Origin: Linanthus parryae | Lineage: Eukaryota > Streptophyta > Magnoliopsida > Ericales > Polemoniaceae | Reading direction: 5' to 3' | Assembly: GCA_023055425.1 (NCBI GenBank) | Contig: JALGPY010000009.1 | Location: forward strand, 17,673,775-17,737,774 | Length of the DNA stretch: 64,000 bases | Notes under the pieces: model-generated | The model's database searches: none | What the model saw: the letters and a program-made list of their open reading frames with translations, nothing else | Told to the model about the DNA's origin: nothing | Made by a program: the position numbers and the translations under genes | Shown here: positions 41,315 to 53,190 of the stretch, one piece after another | How positions within the stretch are numbered: position 1 is the first letter of the stretch | Layout of the letters: each line of letters begins with the position of its first letter

Positions 41315-42918
41315 ATCTCTCTCTCTCTCTTTCTCTCTCTCTAAGCCCTCGACCACCATAAAACTGTTCTCCTCCTCGATCCCCTCTAGATCCAACGACC
41401 TTCACATCCACTATTCAGGCGGAGGCTTTGCCTCTGGTTCTGGTGAATCTCGTCGGAATAATGCGAAGATCCAAAAATCTCTGCTTCCTAGAGTGTAAAT
41501 TGAAGTGGGTGCTACTCATCACACTGACCCAACTGGTCTCGGGTCGTTCAATCTCCTTAGATCCCTCGTGAAATCGCTGTGCTACCCTCTCGCCGCCTGC
41601 CACGCCGTCCGTCACGACTGTGGCCATGTCATCACACTCGGCGCCTTCCTATGGCTGGCGTCACTTTCCTCGTCGCCGTCTCCTCTTTCTTCCAAGTAAG
41701 TTCTCTAATCCAATCTCCTCTAAATAAATTCAATTGAACGGATTCTATGTAACATTGTTAGTGTATTTAAATCTTGAAATTGCTTGTTCGATTGACACCA
41801 AAACGGAAACGGAATTGTGTACAATGCTTAATTCACCAATTGCAATTCCTAATGCTTAGTGTTATCTTGTGTTTGACCCACTCCGGTTTGTGGGAGGCAG
41901 TGGTTTGGGTGCTCTTGTGCAGTCTCTCGTGCCTCCAAACACTTCAATTGAAGTGCTATGTTTTGGAAACTCGGGAATCCCACTTCATCGAGGTTGTGTT
42001 TGGAGGCGGAGATGCTCTCCTCTTCCTCTCTTTTCATCTTATTTTTTGTTCATTTGAGTTTTGTTTGCATCTACTGTTTGATGCTCAAACAGTGAATCAT
42101 GGCTTTGATTTGTTTGCCTCTTGATTTTCTTTGGCGATGACGAATTTTATTGGTTCACTTTAGGTGTCGAAAAATTACTACTTCCTTGGCGGGGAAATAA
42201 ATTTTGCAACCATGGTAGGTGCAATTTTTTGTACCTCTTTCAATTAAAGTATGAGCGTCTCGATAAAAAATTGTTGCTTTTTGTTGTTGTTTTGTTTAAT
42301 TTGTTATTGTTGTGGCAGCGACGTGGTGGTGGTGTTGCTGGTGAGGATTCACTGGCGGTGGTGTTGCTGGTGGATATTTGGTGGTGTTGGTCAAGAAAAT
42401 CAAGAATGGTGGTCAAGAACACTAAGAACATCAAGAACATAGACACAATAAACAGAAGTAGGGGTAAAATGGTCGTAAAAAGACATATTGCACCCCCATA
42501 CCAACTGATTGTAAAAGAATGGTACTATTCACAATTATCCAAAAATAATCTGCTGCTGGCAAGAATTGAAGCAGACACCTCTATGTCCTCTTTAGATTTC
42601 GCCACCACTTTTCCAGCATGCTATTTGCTTCACCACTTACGTACTGCTTTTAAAAGAACTTAATAGCAAAGATACTTAATTTTCACTCTTTGATTTCATT
42701 TAATATGTTATAGACACCTATAATATTGGAAATAAAACAAAACATTATGTATGACTTCTAACATGATATTATTTAAGGGCACAACTTCAATTATGAAAAT
42801 ATTATCATACTGCAACGAATATACTTGAAACACAATCATAGTTCCTATCCAAAACAACATTTTCACTCAACTATATGTAAATAAAAAAATAAGGTTTAGA
42901 AAATAGGGGCTATTACAC
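41281..42918 (+). other. unassigned sequence with exon-like stretches
   Basis: After (CT)n at 41285-41341, the stretch 41342-41695 is GC-richer and CT-rich like a plant 5' exon and ends in a good splice donor, CCAA|GTAAGTT (41693-41701). A second open stretch (41869-42057) reads FVGGSGLGALVQSLVPPNTSIEVLCFGNSGI. A third (42121-42663) is open but low-complexity. I recognise no protein, and the frames do not join convincingly. It may be a degraded or transposon-captured host gene. Confidence 0.3.
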
Positions 42919-42924
42919 TTTGTC

Positions 42925-44404
42925 ATAGCATTCTTAGCATCTTGAAGTTTCTCAATTAGAGTAGTGTTTTGTTCCTCCATTTTATCACAATGATGTCTTA
43001 AGAGCAACAATTCTGACACTCAAAAGAGAGTTCTCAGTGACTACTTCCTTGACTTGAGTTTTCAAGGCCTTAAAACTGGTTTTCAAGGCTTTGAAATCTC
43101 TGTCAGAATTCTTCTGAGAAACTTCAAGGCTTTGATTTTGAAAAACAAGTTCCAAGTTCTCTTTTGCTTGCTCATGATTTTTTTCTTTCAAATTTCTAAT
43201 CTCTTTCAGATAGTCTCCTCATTTAAAATCATTGTTCTAATATAATCAGTGACCACATCTGTTGGTTTAGAAATTAATCAGTTTACCATTACCTTAATGT
43301 TCTTTTCAGAACTTTCAACATGCTTGGCTTGTTCTTCTTCAGATTTAAAATCACTAGAGGATTCAGAATCACTCCAGGAAGCTACCATAGCTTTCTTTAT
43401 TTTGTCATGGTCTTTCTTATGAAAAAGTTTGCTTTTCTTGTATGGACAGTCTCTGATTAAGTGTCCTGCATCAGCACATTCAAAGCAATTCATTACTTTG
43501 GCTTTATTACCATGAGAGATAGCTTTACCTTTGTAGTCTCTGCTATTGGAGGATCAGTGTTTGTCCTTGTTGAAGTCTTTGTTTCCAAAAATTTTCTTCA
43601 TATTTAGGATCCTGGTTAAGGCTTTGGAAATGAGAGAAAAATGATCTTCATCATTATCTTCTTCTGGTTCAAGGCTTTGAGATGATTCACTCTCCTTGGC
43701 CTTGAGAGCTAAGTTCTTGATACTGTCTGGTAAATCTCCATCAACGTCATTCATAGATATCTGATGTGTAAGAAACTTTCCTAGCAAGTCATCAAGTTGA
43801 AGAGATGAAAAATTTTAAGCTTCTTCAATGGCAGTAGTCTTTGGCTCCCATTTTGCTTTAGGAAGACTTCTTAGAATCTTTCTAACCTTTTCTTCATTCA
43901 AAATGTGTTTTCCCTATGAGTCAAGGATGTTAACAATATCAGTGAACCTTTCGAACATTTCTCTGATTGATTCATCTCCATTCATCTTGAACAGTTCATA
44001 TTTCCTAAAAAATATGTTGATCTTCGTCTTATTGACTTGGCTAGTTCCTTCAAAGGTTACAACAAGCTTATCCCATATCTCCTTGGCATTCTTGCAACAT
44101 GAAATGCTGTTAAATTCATCTGCACTCAAATCACAATATAAGAGATTCATAGCTCTGTAATTTTAGAAAATTGCTCTAATTCAAAAGCATAAAGTTAATC
44201 CTTAGTTTCGGGAGTTTTGATCCCATATTTCTCAATGTAGAATATATGAGGACCCTTCTGAATGATAGTCCACAGTTCCATATCTTGATCAATGATGAAC
44301 ATTTTCATCAGGGCTTTCCAATGCACAAAAATTTCCCCACAGAACAAGGGAGGTCTACTAGCAGCTCTTCCTTGTGAGAAACCACCATATCGTACAGTAC
44401 TCAT
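42925..44404 (-). pseudogene. gag: gag of the truncated Sirevirus-like copy
   Basis: It starts MSTVRYGGFSQGRAASRPPLFCGEIFVHWKALMKMF at 44404. The capsid part is present (43914-44150: MNLLYCDLSADEFNSISCCKNAKEIWDKL, MNGDESIREMFERF). The first zinc knuckle, CFECADAGHLIRDC, is intact (43278-43493), with acidic DSESSSDFKSEEE after it. The coiled-coil linker at 42985-43191 is rich in FKALKTSFKALKTQVKE, partly encoded by the palindrome repeats. Stops and shifts lie between the segments (near 44160, 43815, 43550, 43275). Confidence 0.8.
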
Positions 44405-44439
44405 AATCACAAGATTGTTAGATCTATGCAGTGATAGAA

Positions 44440-44451
44440 GCTCTGATACCA
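44440..44451 (-). promoter_or_regulatory. tRNA-iMet primer binding site, truncated copy
   Basis: The minus strand reads TGGTATCAGAGC, two bases after the LTR end at 44454. Confidence 0.9.
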
Positions 44452-44453
44452 AT

Positions 44454-45693
44454 TGAAAGACAGTAATGTAGGAATGACAATAGGATCAATACTCCAGAAG
44501 GGGGGGTTGAATAGAGTATGGCAACTTTTGCAACTTTTTCTAAAAGAGTGGTTTCAAAGAAGTTTATGAAGTGCAGCAAGTATTTCAAGGCCTTGAAATG
44601 GGTTTCAAAACCGTGAAATCAAAATAGAAAGTAAAGAGAAAGTTTTTAGTTTTCAAGGCCTTAAAATGAGTTTCAAACCCTTGAACTGAAACCCGTTTTG
44701 AGCAGCATATAAGATAAGTAAAGTGCAGCAAAGTAAATGCTAGAGACACAGTGATTTATAGAGTTCAGTCCACTTGGAACTACGTCTCTACCTCAGGGAC
44801 TTAATCCCTGCAGGATTTTCAACTCAATTATTATTAATCAAAATCTAAGCCCTAGATCTCAAGGATAGAGAGATGCCTTACTCTGTTACAGTTTGTAGTT
44901 CTCACTAACCTATCTTGTACCTGCTCTAGCTAACTGATTAACTAAGAATTCTCTATTGTTCACCTTGAACAATCCACGAGAATAAGAACTGGAAGTATTA
45001 TCTAAATGATATACAAATGAAGATTAGAAGAGAAGAACACGGAGAACTAAGTCTTCGGTTAGAATGCAGTTTTCTTAAAATGATTGGATTGAGTGATGTA
45101 GACCTGCTTCTTGGTTTCTTTTCAATACTCTGTAGTGTTTGAATGTCTCTGCATGCTCTGCTTGGAAATTCCTCATTCAAAATTCCTTTTATGCAGCTTG
45201 TTTGAATTGAAGATATGCATGATCTTCATTAAAAAAACATTCCTAAAATTCTGCTGTAAGTCTTTGACTCTTCTAACAGCTCTCCCAAGGGCTAGTTTCT
45301 CAGTATCTTCAAAGATTCTGACTTGATCTTGTTTGTTATAAGGTTGGGAAGCTTTAGGTACAACAAATCAAGTGCACAATAAATTTGACAGATTGATTTC
45401 CATCCTGCATTCAAATAGATTAGGAAATAATCCTGCAAAATAGGAAACTATATATTCATTCAAAAAATGGGTCAAACAGACAGATTTATTATAGTTTAGA
45501 GTTATAGAATGATTTTTATTTCATCATCAAGTAACATATAATCTAACATAGGAGATCAGGAGTTGTAATGAAATAAGAAACTCCCCCTAAGTTCATGATG
45601 TATCAGCTGTACTTGTTTCAAACCCTTGAAAGCAGTTTCAAGGCCTTGAAATAGACAAGCTGTTTCAATACTTTGAAACAGGCTAAATTTACA
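44454..45693 (-). repeat. 5' LTR of the truncated Sirevirus-like copy
   Basis: In plus orientation it runs from TGAAAGACAG to GGCTAAATTTACA. It matches the LTRs at 24481 and 54969, with perfect TTCAAGGCCTTGAA at 44584 and 45637. Confidence 0.8.
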
Positions 45694-45699
45694 TCAATT

Positions 45700-46512
45700 T
45701 TATAGGCTAGAATGGAGGAGCAATTGGAAAAATCCATAAATGAGGAAAAGAGCTCAGATGATTTTTGAGAATCTGTGTTTGTTGGTGTAATGGGACCAGA
45801 TAACCGTAGTCGTGTTCAAAAATTAGGATGTAGGCCTTCTCCAAGTGAAGTATTTGGCAGTAGATACAATAATGTGATTTGTTCCCAGAAGTTAAAAGGA
45901 TACGTGCAGATATTCGCAACGAGATATGTGACAAGCAACGTGGCAAGTTGCGCAACGAGATACAAGAGGAGTTGTGAGATGAGATACGTGAGGAGCTGCC
46001 TGCGCAGCTGCGTAATTAATTGTGTAACGAGCTACGAGAAGGGTTTAGTGAGATTATGATGGCAAAAATGTCGGAAATGGAGTCAAGACTCAGACAATCA
46101 AGTACAGTTCCATAAAATGTTATGCAAGTGCCCTCAAAAGTTGTGCCAAAAGTTATGCAATTGCCAGATGGTACATATGTTCAAGTTGTCCAGCAGCGTA
46201 CATCAGTAGCTCTGGATGCTACCAAAGGTTAAATTGTCAAGCAGCGTGCAGCAATAGCTCCATATGGTACTCGGGAACAAGTTCTCAAGCAGCGTATACC
46301 ACTATCTCAAGACGCTAGCCGAGTTGATCATGTTGTCCAGCAGAGTGCAGCTGTCAAGCATCGTGTACCAGTAGCTCTAGATGCTAACCGAGTTGTTCAT
46401 GTTGTCCAGTAGAGTGCAACTGTAGCTCTAGATGGTACCCGAGCTCAAGTTGTCGAGCAGCGTGTACCAGTAGCTCTAGATGGTAACCGAGTTGATCATG
46501 TTGTCCAGCAGA
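45700..46512 (+). pseudogene. CACTA-type ORF1 (tnpA-like) protein, 5' part
   Basis: The reading SVFVGVMGPDNRSRVQKLGCRPSPSEVFGSR (about 45768-45863) matches the conserved block of plant CACTA ORF1 proteins (Ptta/En/Spm type), followed by charged helices and then a repeat region in which VVQQR-x-x-VALDGTR-like units recur about six times (46170-46512). Frame changes and stops (near 46018, 46112, 46228, 46408) make it a pseudogene. The start is missing: the upstream sequence is the truncated copia LTR. The reading is cut at 46512 by another CACTA element and resumes at 51003. Confidence 0.7.
46170..46512 (+). repeat. tandem ~45-60 bp coding repeats in the CACTA ORF
   Basis: Units contain GTTGTCCAGCAG, then GTACCAGTAGCTCTAGATG, then a variable linker; about six units diverged by substitutions and unit-length changes. 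Confidence 0.6.
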
Positions 46513-46859
46513 CACTACAACAAATATGACATTTGTTGACAATTTTTTGTCGACAAACGGTTTTATGTAGCTAGTTGTGCGATTAGTCGACAATATTTGT
46601 TTTTGTCGATGCATATGATTTTTTTGTCGACATTTTGGTTTTTCTTTTATTCCACCCAAAAATTTAGTCAAAGATTGTGACTATTTATTTAAGTTTGACA
46701 ACTAATTATATGGTGACAAACCCAATTGTCAACTCGTGCAAAACAAAATTAGAGGGTAATTAATTATGTGGTGACATTTTGTGAAGACAATTTAAGGAGA
46801 CATTTTAAACCGTTGATCAACTCACCTATTAATATTTGCACCATTGGATTAAACATATA

Positions 46860-47335
46860 CACATCCGTAACCTACTAACCTCCAAAATCTACCCACTTCT
46901 GTACCTTAAGGCTCAAACCCTCATCTCCCACTTCCTCGAAGACGGAGTTGGGTTCTTCGCTGCCAGAATCAACGTCGTCCATCAGGTATTGTACCCTCAC
47001 TCTCTTCGTAGTTTTCAATCGCTGGCCATCAGGTATACTCTCACACTTTCCCCTCGCCCTCTCTCTCTCTTCGAATCTGGTCGGCTATGCTCTCTCCCTC
47101 TCGATCTCTCTCCCACACCAAAAACATAGGTATGATTTGTTGGAGCAACAGGGGAAATTGAATGACGAACAGGGGAAATTGAATCTGGTCGGCTATGCTC
47201 TCGCCCTCTCTCTCTCTTCGAATCTGGCCGTCGCTGGTCGGTCTTCAGGCCGTCGACCACGTGCTCGGCTGCGCCACGCTTCCAGGCTCCAGCCGTCCAT
47301 CGACAGCCAGGTACGAACAGTATTGAATGACTAAT
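46860..47335 (+). other. exon-like sequence inside the CACTA element
   Basis: GC- and CT-rich stretch with a reading YLKAQTLISHFLEDGVGFFAARINVVHQ ending in CATCAG|GTATTG, a splice-donor-like site (46980-46990). A ~40-base segment with CGCCCTCTCTCTCTCTTCG and AATCTGG is duplicated (47061-47090 and 47201-47230). It may be a captured gene fragment. I do not recognise the protein. Confidence 0.35.
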
Positions 47336-49060
47336 TTCTGATGCTTTTTCATTTCTCCTCCTCTCTTTTTAGAAATTGTATGTGTTTAAATACCCTCTTT
47401 GATACTAATTGGTTAACTAGGGTTTAGAATTTGTGATTTTTGGTACTAATTTCTGATTGGGTTGCAATTAGCTGTAATTGAATGTTTAATTACTCTGTTT
47501 GTGAGTATTATGTGCAATCTGTTGTGTTGTTTACACAGGCAGAGTCTAAATCAGTGTTCCATTCACTGTCTCTGTGAATCTGGATTTGTAGATGTGTATT
47601 TGTTGGTTGTAAAAGGTACATATGAGTTGTCTAATCTCATTTGTCGTGCTCTTTGGATACATACATACTGGCTGCTCATTCATATAGGGTCTCTTATGGA
47701 AATTGAGTTTCTTTTTTTCTCTCCCTCAATTGGGTGTGCGATTCATATATCTATGCAGAGAGAAGACAGAGATGAAGTTTTTGTGTTGGATTTCTGTGGG
47801 TCTTGTCTATTCGCCATATGGTGCTGCTATGTTTCTAGAGGTACATAGATATGGCTTCATTGCTATGTCATTGGTTTTGTTTGTGGGTGGACATGAAGTT
47901 TATTTTGTCTCAAAACTTCTGAAGCTGAACAATTTCACCCTCATCAGCCAAATACAGAGACTGCAATTATATTTATCAATGAGTTGGACGTGGCAGTGAA
48001 TGTGAAACAGCATCCAGTCCAGTAGGTAATGGGCATAATTGTCATACAATCGAGTGTCATTTCTGTAGCTCTATAATGATTTACGAAGAGAAAGATATGG
48101 TTTGTTCCGAGACCCAAGAAATTAGCATATAGCTCTTCTTTAGGGTTTATTGTTTTTCATAAAATTATGACACCTGCTTTGTGTTGCAAATTTTACACGG
48201 GAAATCAGAAACTTGCACTTACTGGAGGTTTTCCTTAGAGCACATAAGAGGTCAAAAAAAAGGGAAAGACAAGACACCTAGGCAAAGAATAAAAACTCTG
48301 TAGCTAGAGATAGTAAGGTGATACTACTATATAGGATGTAGTACATACACCTTTGTGTAAAGAAAGACTGAAGCCCACAGTTATGTTTGTTTGCGTATCT
48401 TGAACAATGTTTCTATTTTACAGATTTGGTCATGACTCCTGTAATATTACTATAAATATCGTTGGAAATTTTTGCCTGGTAGTTTCTTTCACAAATTGTT
48501 TCATGTTGTTTCTCTTCATTGTCAAAGGAAGAATTTATTGAATCTTGTATTCTATGGCTACTAAAAAAATTAAAGACAACATGCACATATAATTGATCAA
48601 GTAGTATATAGTGTATATACACGCCAAACATTCATACAACAAATAGGACATTGCACTAGAGTTCTGCACCTTGAAGAATGTAAATGACATCTTGATGAGT
48701 GGTCATTTGACTATAGTTATACTTCTTCATATCTAGGGTGTACTTTTCAAATTATGCATCCTAAAGAGCAGCCTGTTGTATAGGGAGAGGTTTTGTAGTT
48801 CTCAATGTAATTTTAATTACTGCATTAATTATTGCTTGCTTATATGGAGGTTATTGGATAAATAAGTATTAATAATGCAAATATGTGCTTTACTTCTCCG
48901 ATGCCGTATTCTGGCTTGATGAATTGACAGTAGTATCTTAAATTTTCACTTTCCTTTCGCTTTTAGAAAGATCATGATTTGTTTTAGGAATAATCTTTGA
49001 TCCTTGCGGCACCCTTGGCAGGTTGAAGCCTCAACGCGCTACCTTTCTAGCTATGTGTTC
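47336..49060. other. CACTA interior, no recognisable gene
   Basis: AT-rich. Short open frames (47462-47848, 47703-47999) have no known motif. It resembles intron or intergenic sequence. Confidence 0.4.
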
Positions 49061-49300
49061 ATTTGTTGCCTCTGCTTTCTAATAGCAATCGTCCGGATGA
49101 CCCCAGCACAGGCACGAAAGGTATGATACCTAAAAGGAGCAGTGGAAAGGCGAGAGGTCAGATTGCAGATAATGTCTCTTTTGGAGATGTTTTAGGAGGA
49201 GGAAGTATACTGAGTGTCCACTCCTGGAAAAGACTCTGTCAGATAAGCGCTTTGCATATATGTGGTATCTTAAGGCCAGATAATTAATGGCAGCTTCGGC
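49061..49300 (+). other. second exon-like stretch inside the CACTA element
   Basis: An open frame with SNRPDDPSTGTKGMIPKRSSG and ADNVSFGDVLGGGSILSVHS. It has balanced composition and ends with a stop at 49285. It is not recognised; it may be a captured exon. Confidence 0.3.
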
Positions 49301-49750
49301 AACCAAGGTACGTCCCCTTGAGAGACAATGGCTTAGATGATCGCACAGCCGAACTCGCCACGAACAAATATTTTTTTGCTATGATGAAAGATTCTAATAG
49401 AATTTTGATAAAAACGGTACAAGATACGTGTGTCATATTTTCAGCAAATCAGTGAGAAGATTTTCATTGAGCCAAAATAAATGCGGCCATTTTAGTTCAT
49501 TTGAGACAACTGTTTAAAATTTGTTATAATATGATTAAAATGTATTCAAGAAGTAATTAGAGTCTGTCTTCTTGTTCAAAATTGTTTTTGTTAATTCCTT
49601 CTGTTTGTAATGCCACTTAGATGGACAAGAGGATTTTGTATTACTAATTTCTTGTAGATATAATGTGAAGTACCACTTTATTCTTCAAAAAACTTGTCAA
49701 GTACGATGCAAAAACTCGATACCATTAAAAAAACAATATGTGAATGAACA

Positions 49751-49779
49751 CACGTGCAGAGCACGTGCACCATACTAGT
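49751..49779 (+). mobile_element. Helitron-like 3' terminus
   Basis: A perfect hairpin CACGTGC-AGA-GCACGTG (49751-49767) followed 7 bases later by CTAG (49775-49778) and T. This is the standard Helitron 3' end: short GC-rich hairpin about 10 nt before CTRR, next to T. I could not find a matching 5' end, so the element's extent is unknown. Confidence 0.5.
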
Positions 49780-51002
49780 TTTCTGTAAAAATGACGCTTG
49801 TATGGTTTAAGTTGCAGGGAACAATGACCTATGAAGATTTATTAGGACATTCTATCATCATCTATTAAACCCCTGGTATGAGTTAATTTATGAACATGTT
49901 TTCGCTCATGGTTCTATGATTGTACTTGGGGTCGGGCCAAAGTGGTTGGTTTGCTCCCCGGTGGTGCCAGCCTCCAAGCTGCATGACTCTGCATGACTCT
50001 TATGGTTCTGATGTAAAGAGATAAGAGGTATTAGGTAGGATATAATTCATTTAGTATTTTTCTTAGCTTTATTTAATTTTGGTTGTTTTATTCAGCTTGG
50101 GCCATTTCTAGTACTCAGTTCATGTCATTAGGGTCACTGTCAATTTGTATATATTTGTGTTTGCTTATTTGATTTTGTGTGGTTGTATTCTGATCTAAAG
50201 CTTTAGCAGGTTTGTGGTTTGTTAAACCATACAGCCACTATCTTATGATTCTTTTTTTCATTGTTTACAGGTTTTAGCGTCGTTGGTATAGGTTCAGGGC
50301 ATCGAAGGACCCAAATAAGTACTGGCCGGTGATTCTGGACACTTGACGATATAACAATTAGTAGCTGTTTTCTGGGCATTGGAGTCCTCTAGATGTAATA
50401 GTTTTTGAACTTTGAAACGCAAGCTGCTTCTTTTGTTATCTTAATATTACGACCCTTTAATTTGTACAACTATTTAACTCGGCTAAGGATGCAAAATAGT
50501 TATTATGCGGTATTATTTTGGTTTTTGATGTAAAAAATCCCACTTTTGGAGGGTTGATCTTGGATTTGAGCACAGTTGTGCATATATGTTTGAGTAGTGT
50601 TGGAATTTCGGGTGCATGTCTGCATATTAGTAAAAATCCCCATTATTTTTTTTTATTTTGTCGTGATACAGCCGACAAACACATGTGTCGGCAGGAAGAT
50701 GTAATCAAATCTACTAGTGACAAACAGAATTTGTCACCTATGTACATAAAAGACTAAATTTACTTGTCGGTAGTTATACTAGAGACAGAAAAGGTTTGTT
50801 GTTAGATTTAAACTGTCGACAAAAACTGATGTCGCTTTTTTTTCTTCCGACGTAATTGAGATTTGTCGGCCTTAATACTAACGACCGACTTGTAGTGACC
50901 ATTTTCCGTCAAAAAATTATTTGTCGATAGAATTTCTACCGACATATTTGGCATTTCTAGCGACAATTTTTGCTGCCAACGGAGGCAGAATTTGTTATAG
51001 TG

Positions 51003-51700
51003 AGAGTGCAGCTGCAGCTACAGTTCCTAAAAGTATTATGCAATCGCCTTCATCTAATAACTCTCGTGTTGATCATGTTGGAATCCAAGTTGATGTAAGA
51101 TAACAACCCCTTTTGTGTGTTTGAATATGCATGATGGGTATTGCCTATAGTTCCAGTTCCTCAAAGTATTAAGGGTATATGTGTTTGAGTATTATACACA
51201 TGGCATGTATAGGTATATAAGTGTAAGGGTCTCAGCTAAGGGTACCATCGGGGGCATGTAACGTAGACTTAAGTTATCTTCTGTTAACTATACGTAGCTG
51301 CATTTCCCCTAGCTCACAATGACTCTCTATTCTCGTTTTGACTTCCTCTCTTGCTATTTAACAACATTTTCAACTGTGAAATAAGCACCCCTAGTTCATT
51401 AATTGTCAAATTTCCCATTCCATGTCTCATGAGCAGGGTAGATATCCGTTCGTGAAGCTGCTTGCACTCTAGAAATAGAGGGTGGTTGTCGCGCACGGAC
51501 GTCTCATTTCAAGTAAGCCAAATACAAAATTCAATGGAGAAGCTATTGGACATGGTTACTGTGAAGTGCGTGTTGAGAAGCTTCTGAAACAAGATTATAA
51601 GTTCTTGAAATCGAAAAGTCCATTCCTTACAATTAGAGATGCTGAAATGAAATATGTAGCATGGCCGCTGAATCTTGTAAGTTTACTTCCTCGCTAAATG
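51003..51700 (+). pseudogene. CACTA-type ORF1 (tnpA-like) protein, 3' part
   Basis: The reading continues SAAAATVPKSIMQSPSSNNSRVDHVGIQVD to a splice-donor-like GTAAGATAA at about 51095. After an intron-like ~390 bases a new stretch (51482-51697) gives RLISSKPNTKFNGEAIGHGYCEVRVEKLL and RDAEMKYVAWPLNL, matching the C-terminal CACTA ORF1 pattern (...G-x-x-V-x-W-P-x-x-L). No terminal repeat of this outer element could be found. Confidence 0.65.
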
Positions 51701-53190
51701 AATTCTGAATTTATATTCAGAATGTCTTGTAATTGCATCTGCATGCCTACTGAATCTGTCATTTATCTTCGGATCGTAGTGCCCTAATTTACTTTTCTTA
51801 CTAAGTTTTGTTGGGTTATGGCTTTCCAAATGGTTGAATCCTGAAGTTGTTTTCATGAGTTGATGCTTGTGTCAAATCAAGTCTATATGATTAGAGGATA
51901 GGGTGACAGTTTCTTATTTTATACCACTTTGAATGAAGTAAATGATTCTATGTTACTATATATGTGAATGAATTTTGATTTGCATTACTGGATTATTTCA
52001 GTTCTTCAAGGGTTACGACATATATATGTGTTTACCTAAGTATCAACTTTGATTTCCATATAAATGCTCTGGGTTTTTTTGCTCTTAGATCTGGTGCTTT
52101 AGCCAATTAAGAAACTTGATTACAACTGGTAAAATTTAGTGGTGGTGGTGGTAGAAATTGGTGCAGTGGCGTGGTCTATCTCTTTTCCTGTGTCGAACGA
52201 GATGGATGCTTGTTGGCGCAATCTCGAATACTGTCTATGAATCTACCCTTTATGTGCTCAGAGATATTGTGTAAGACTATGCATTAATTGTTATGTTTTG
52301 TCTTTGAAATCGTCAATCCATCATTAGCTTCAATTTAATCAACATATGTAGATACTGCTATTTGGATTTTAACAATAGTAATTGTATAGGACTTTGCTTT
52401 TCTTTCACATCCTTGACATATTCTATTTTCATCAACATTATATTTTGCATTCTAATCGGTATGTCATAAACCTGGAATGCACGTCACTGGTGCAAAAGTG
52501 GCGAATGGGTCTGCTAAAATTAGGGTCTGGTAAAGTTTGGTGTTAAGACAGTGATTTAAAAGAAGCAAACATAAGTAATTGAGATCTAAAGAATTACCTG
52601 CATACTCGGGTGCCAAATAGCCAAAAAGTTATAGCAATCCTAGTTTCTGCATAGCTTTTCATTTCAGGAGCAAGACACGCGTTTACCAGTCCAAAATCCG
52701 CAGAACGGAAATTGGCATCTCATTGAACTCTTGGAATGATATTAATTTTATCCTGTGTAGAGACTGTGCAGACTATGTTGTGTTTGATTATGCCACGTAC
52801 TGCTACACATTAGTTTGTTCTCTGTTGTATGAATCGGTTCATTCTAGTACGTACTATTTCTGAAATTCTGCTAGTAGACCAAAATCCGCAGTAGTTTGTT
52901 CTCTGTTGTATGAATAATTTGAGATCGTGTGTTGATTTTATAAACTCCACTATATATGTAACATGTGGCTTAGGCTGTCGTACATGGTTTATCATCGCGC
53001 ATGTTGAACATGTGTTGTTGTTTGTTCAGTCGTGCATTTTTTGACCTGTGTGTTTATTCTGTGGTGTTTTTGAACCTATGTTGATCAAGTTTTTGAACCT
53101 GTGTGTTTGTAGTTTGTTCTGTGGTGCATTTGAACCTCTGTTGATCAAGTTTTTGAACATGTGTTGAACCTGTTTGTTTGTTGCAACAAA
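51701..53190. other. non-coding sequence right of the CACTA ORF
   Basis: No gene is seen. It has intron- or UTR-like composition. A near-duplicate of ~23 bases (AGTTTGTTCTCTGTTGTATGA) is at 52812 and 52889, and a ~55-60 bp tandem repeat is at 53046-53158. Confidence 0.4.
53046..53158. repeat. two tandem ~55-60 bp repeats
   Basis: Each unit runs from CCTGTGTGTTT through TTCTGTGGTG to GTTGATCAAGTTTTTGAA; the second has a short insertion. Confidence 0.7.

Larger units (their letters stand above)
42919..45693 (-). mobile_element. truncated Sirevirus-like copia copy (5' LTR and gag only)
   Basis: On the minus strand: 5' LTR (45693-44454), primer site, gag from 44404, then an abrupt end near 42919 within the part of gag homologous to 57700. 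Protease, pol, the extra ORF and the 3' LTR are absent. It is closer to the plus-strand copy at 54969 than to copy A in gag length, since it keeps the capsid part. Confidence 0.8.
46513..51002. mobile_element. non-autonomous CACTA DNA transposon
   Basis: Ends are CACTACAACAAAT (46513) and, on the other strand, CACTATAACAAAT (51002), 12 of 13 matching. The 3-bp duplication AGA is at 46510-46512 and 51003-51005. Both ends have many subterminal TTGTCGACA/TGTCGG-type motifs (46540-46640 and 50670-50975). No transposase is seen inside. The interior holds CT-rich and exon-like stretches and a Helitron-like terminus. It is inserted in the ORF of another CACTA-type element; taking it out restores VVQQ-SAAAATVPKS. 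Confidence 0.85.

Noticed and set aside
42121..42663. A 180-aa protein-coding gene
   Set aside because: Low-complexity Val/Leu- and Lys-rich translation, no motif, and no join to the neighbouring open stretches.
52484..52510. CACTGGTGCAAAAGTGG as a CACTA terminal repeat
   Set aside because: No matching inverted end or 3-bp duplication was found.
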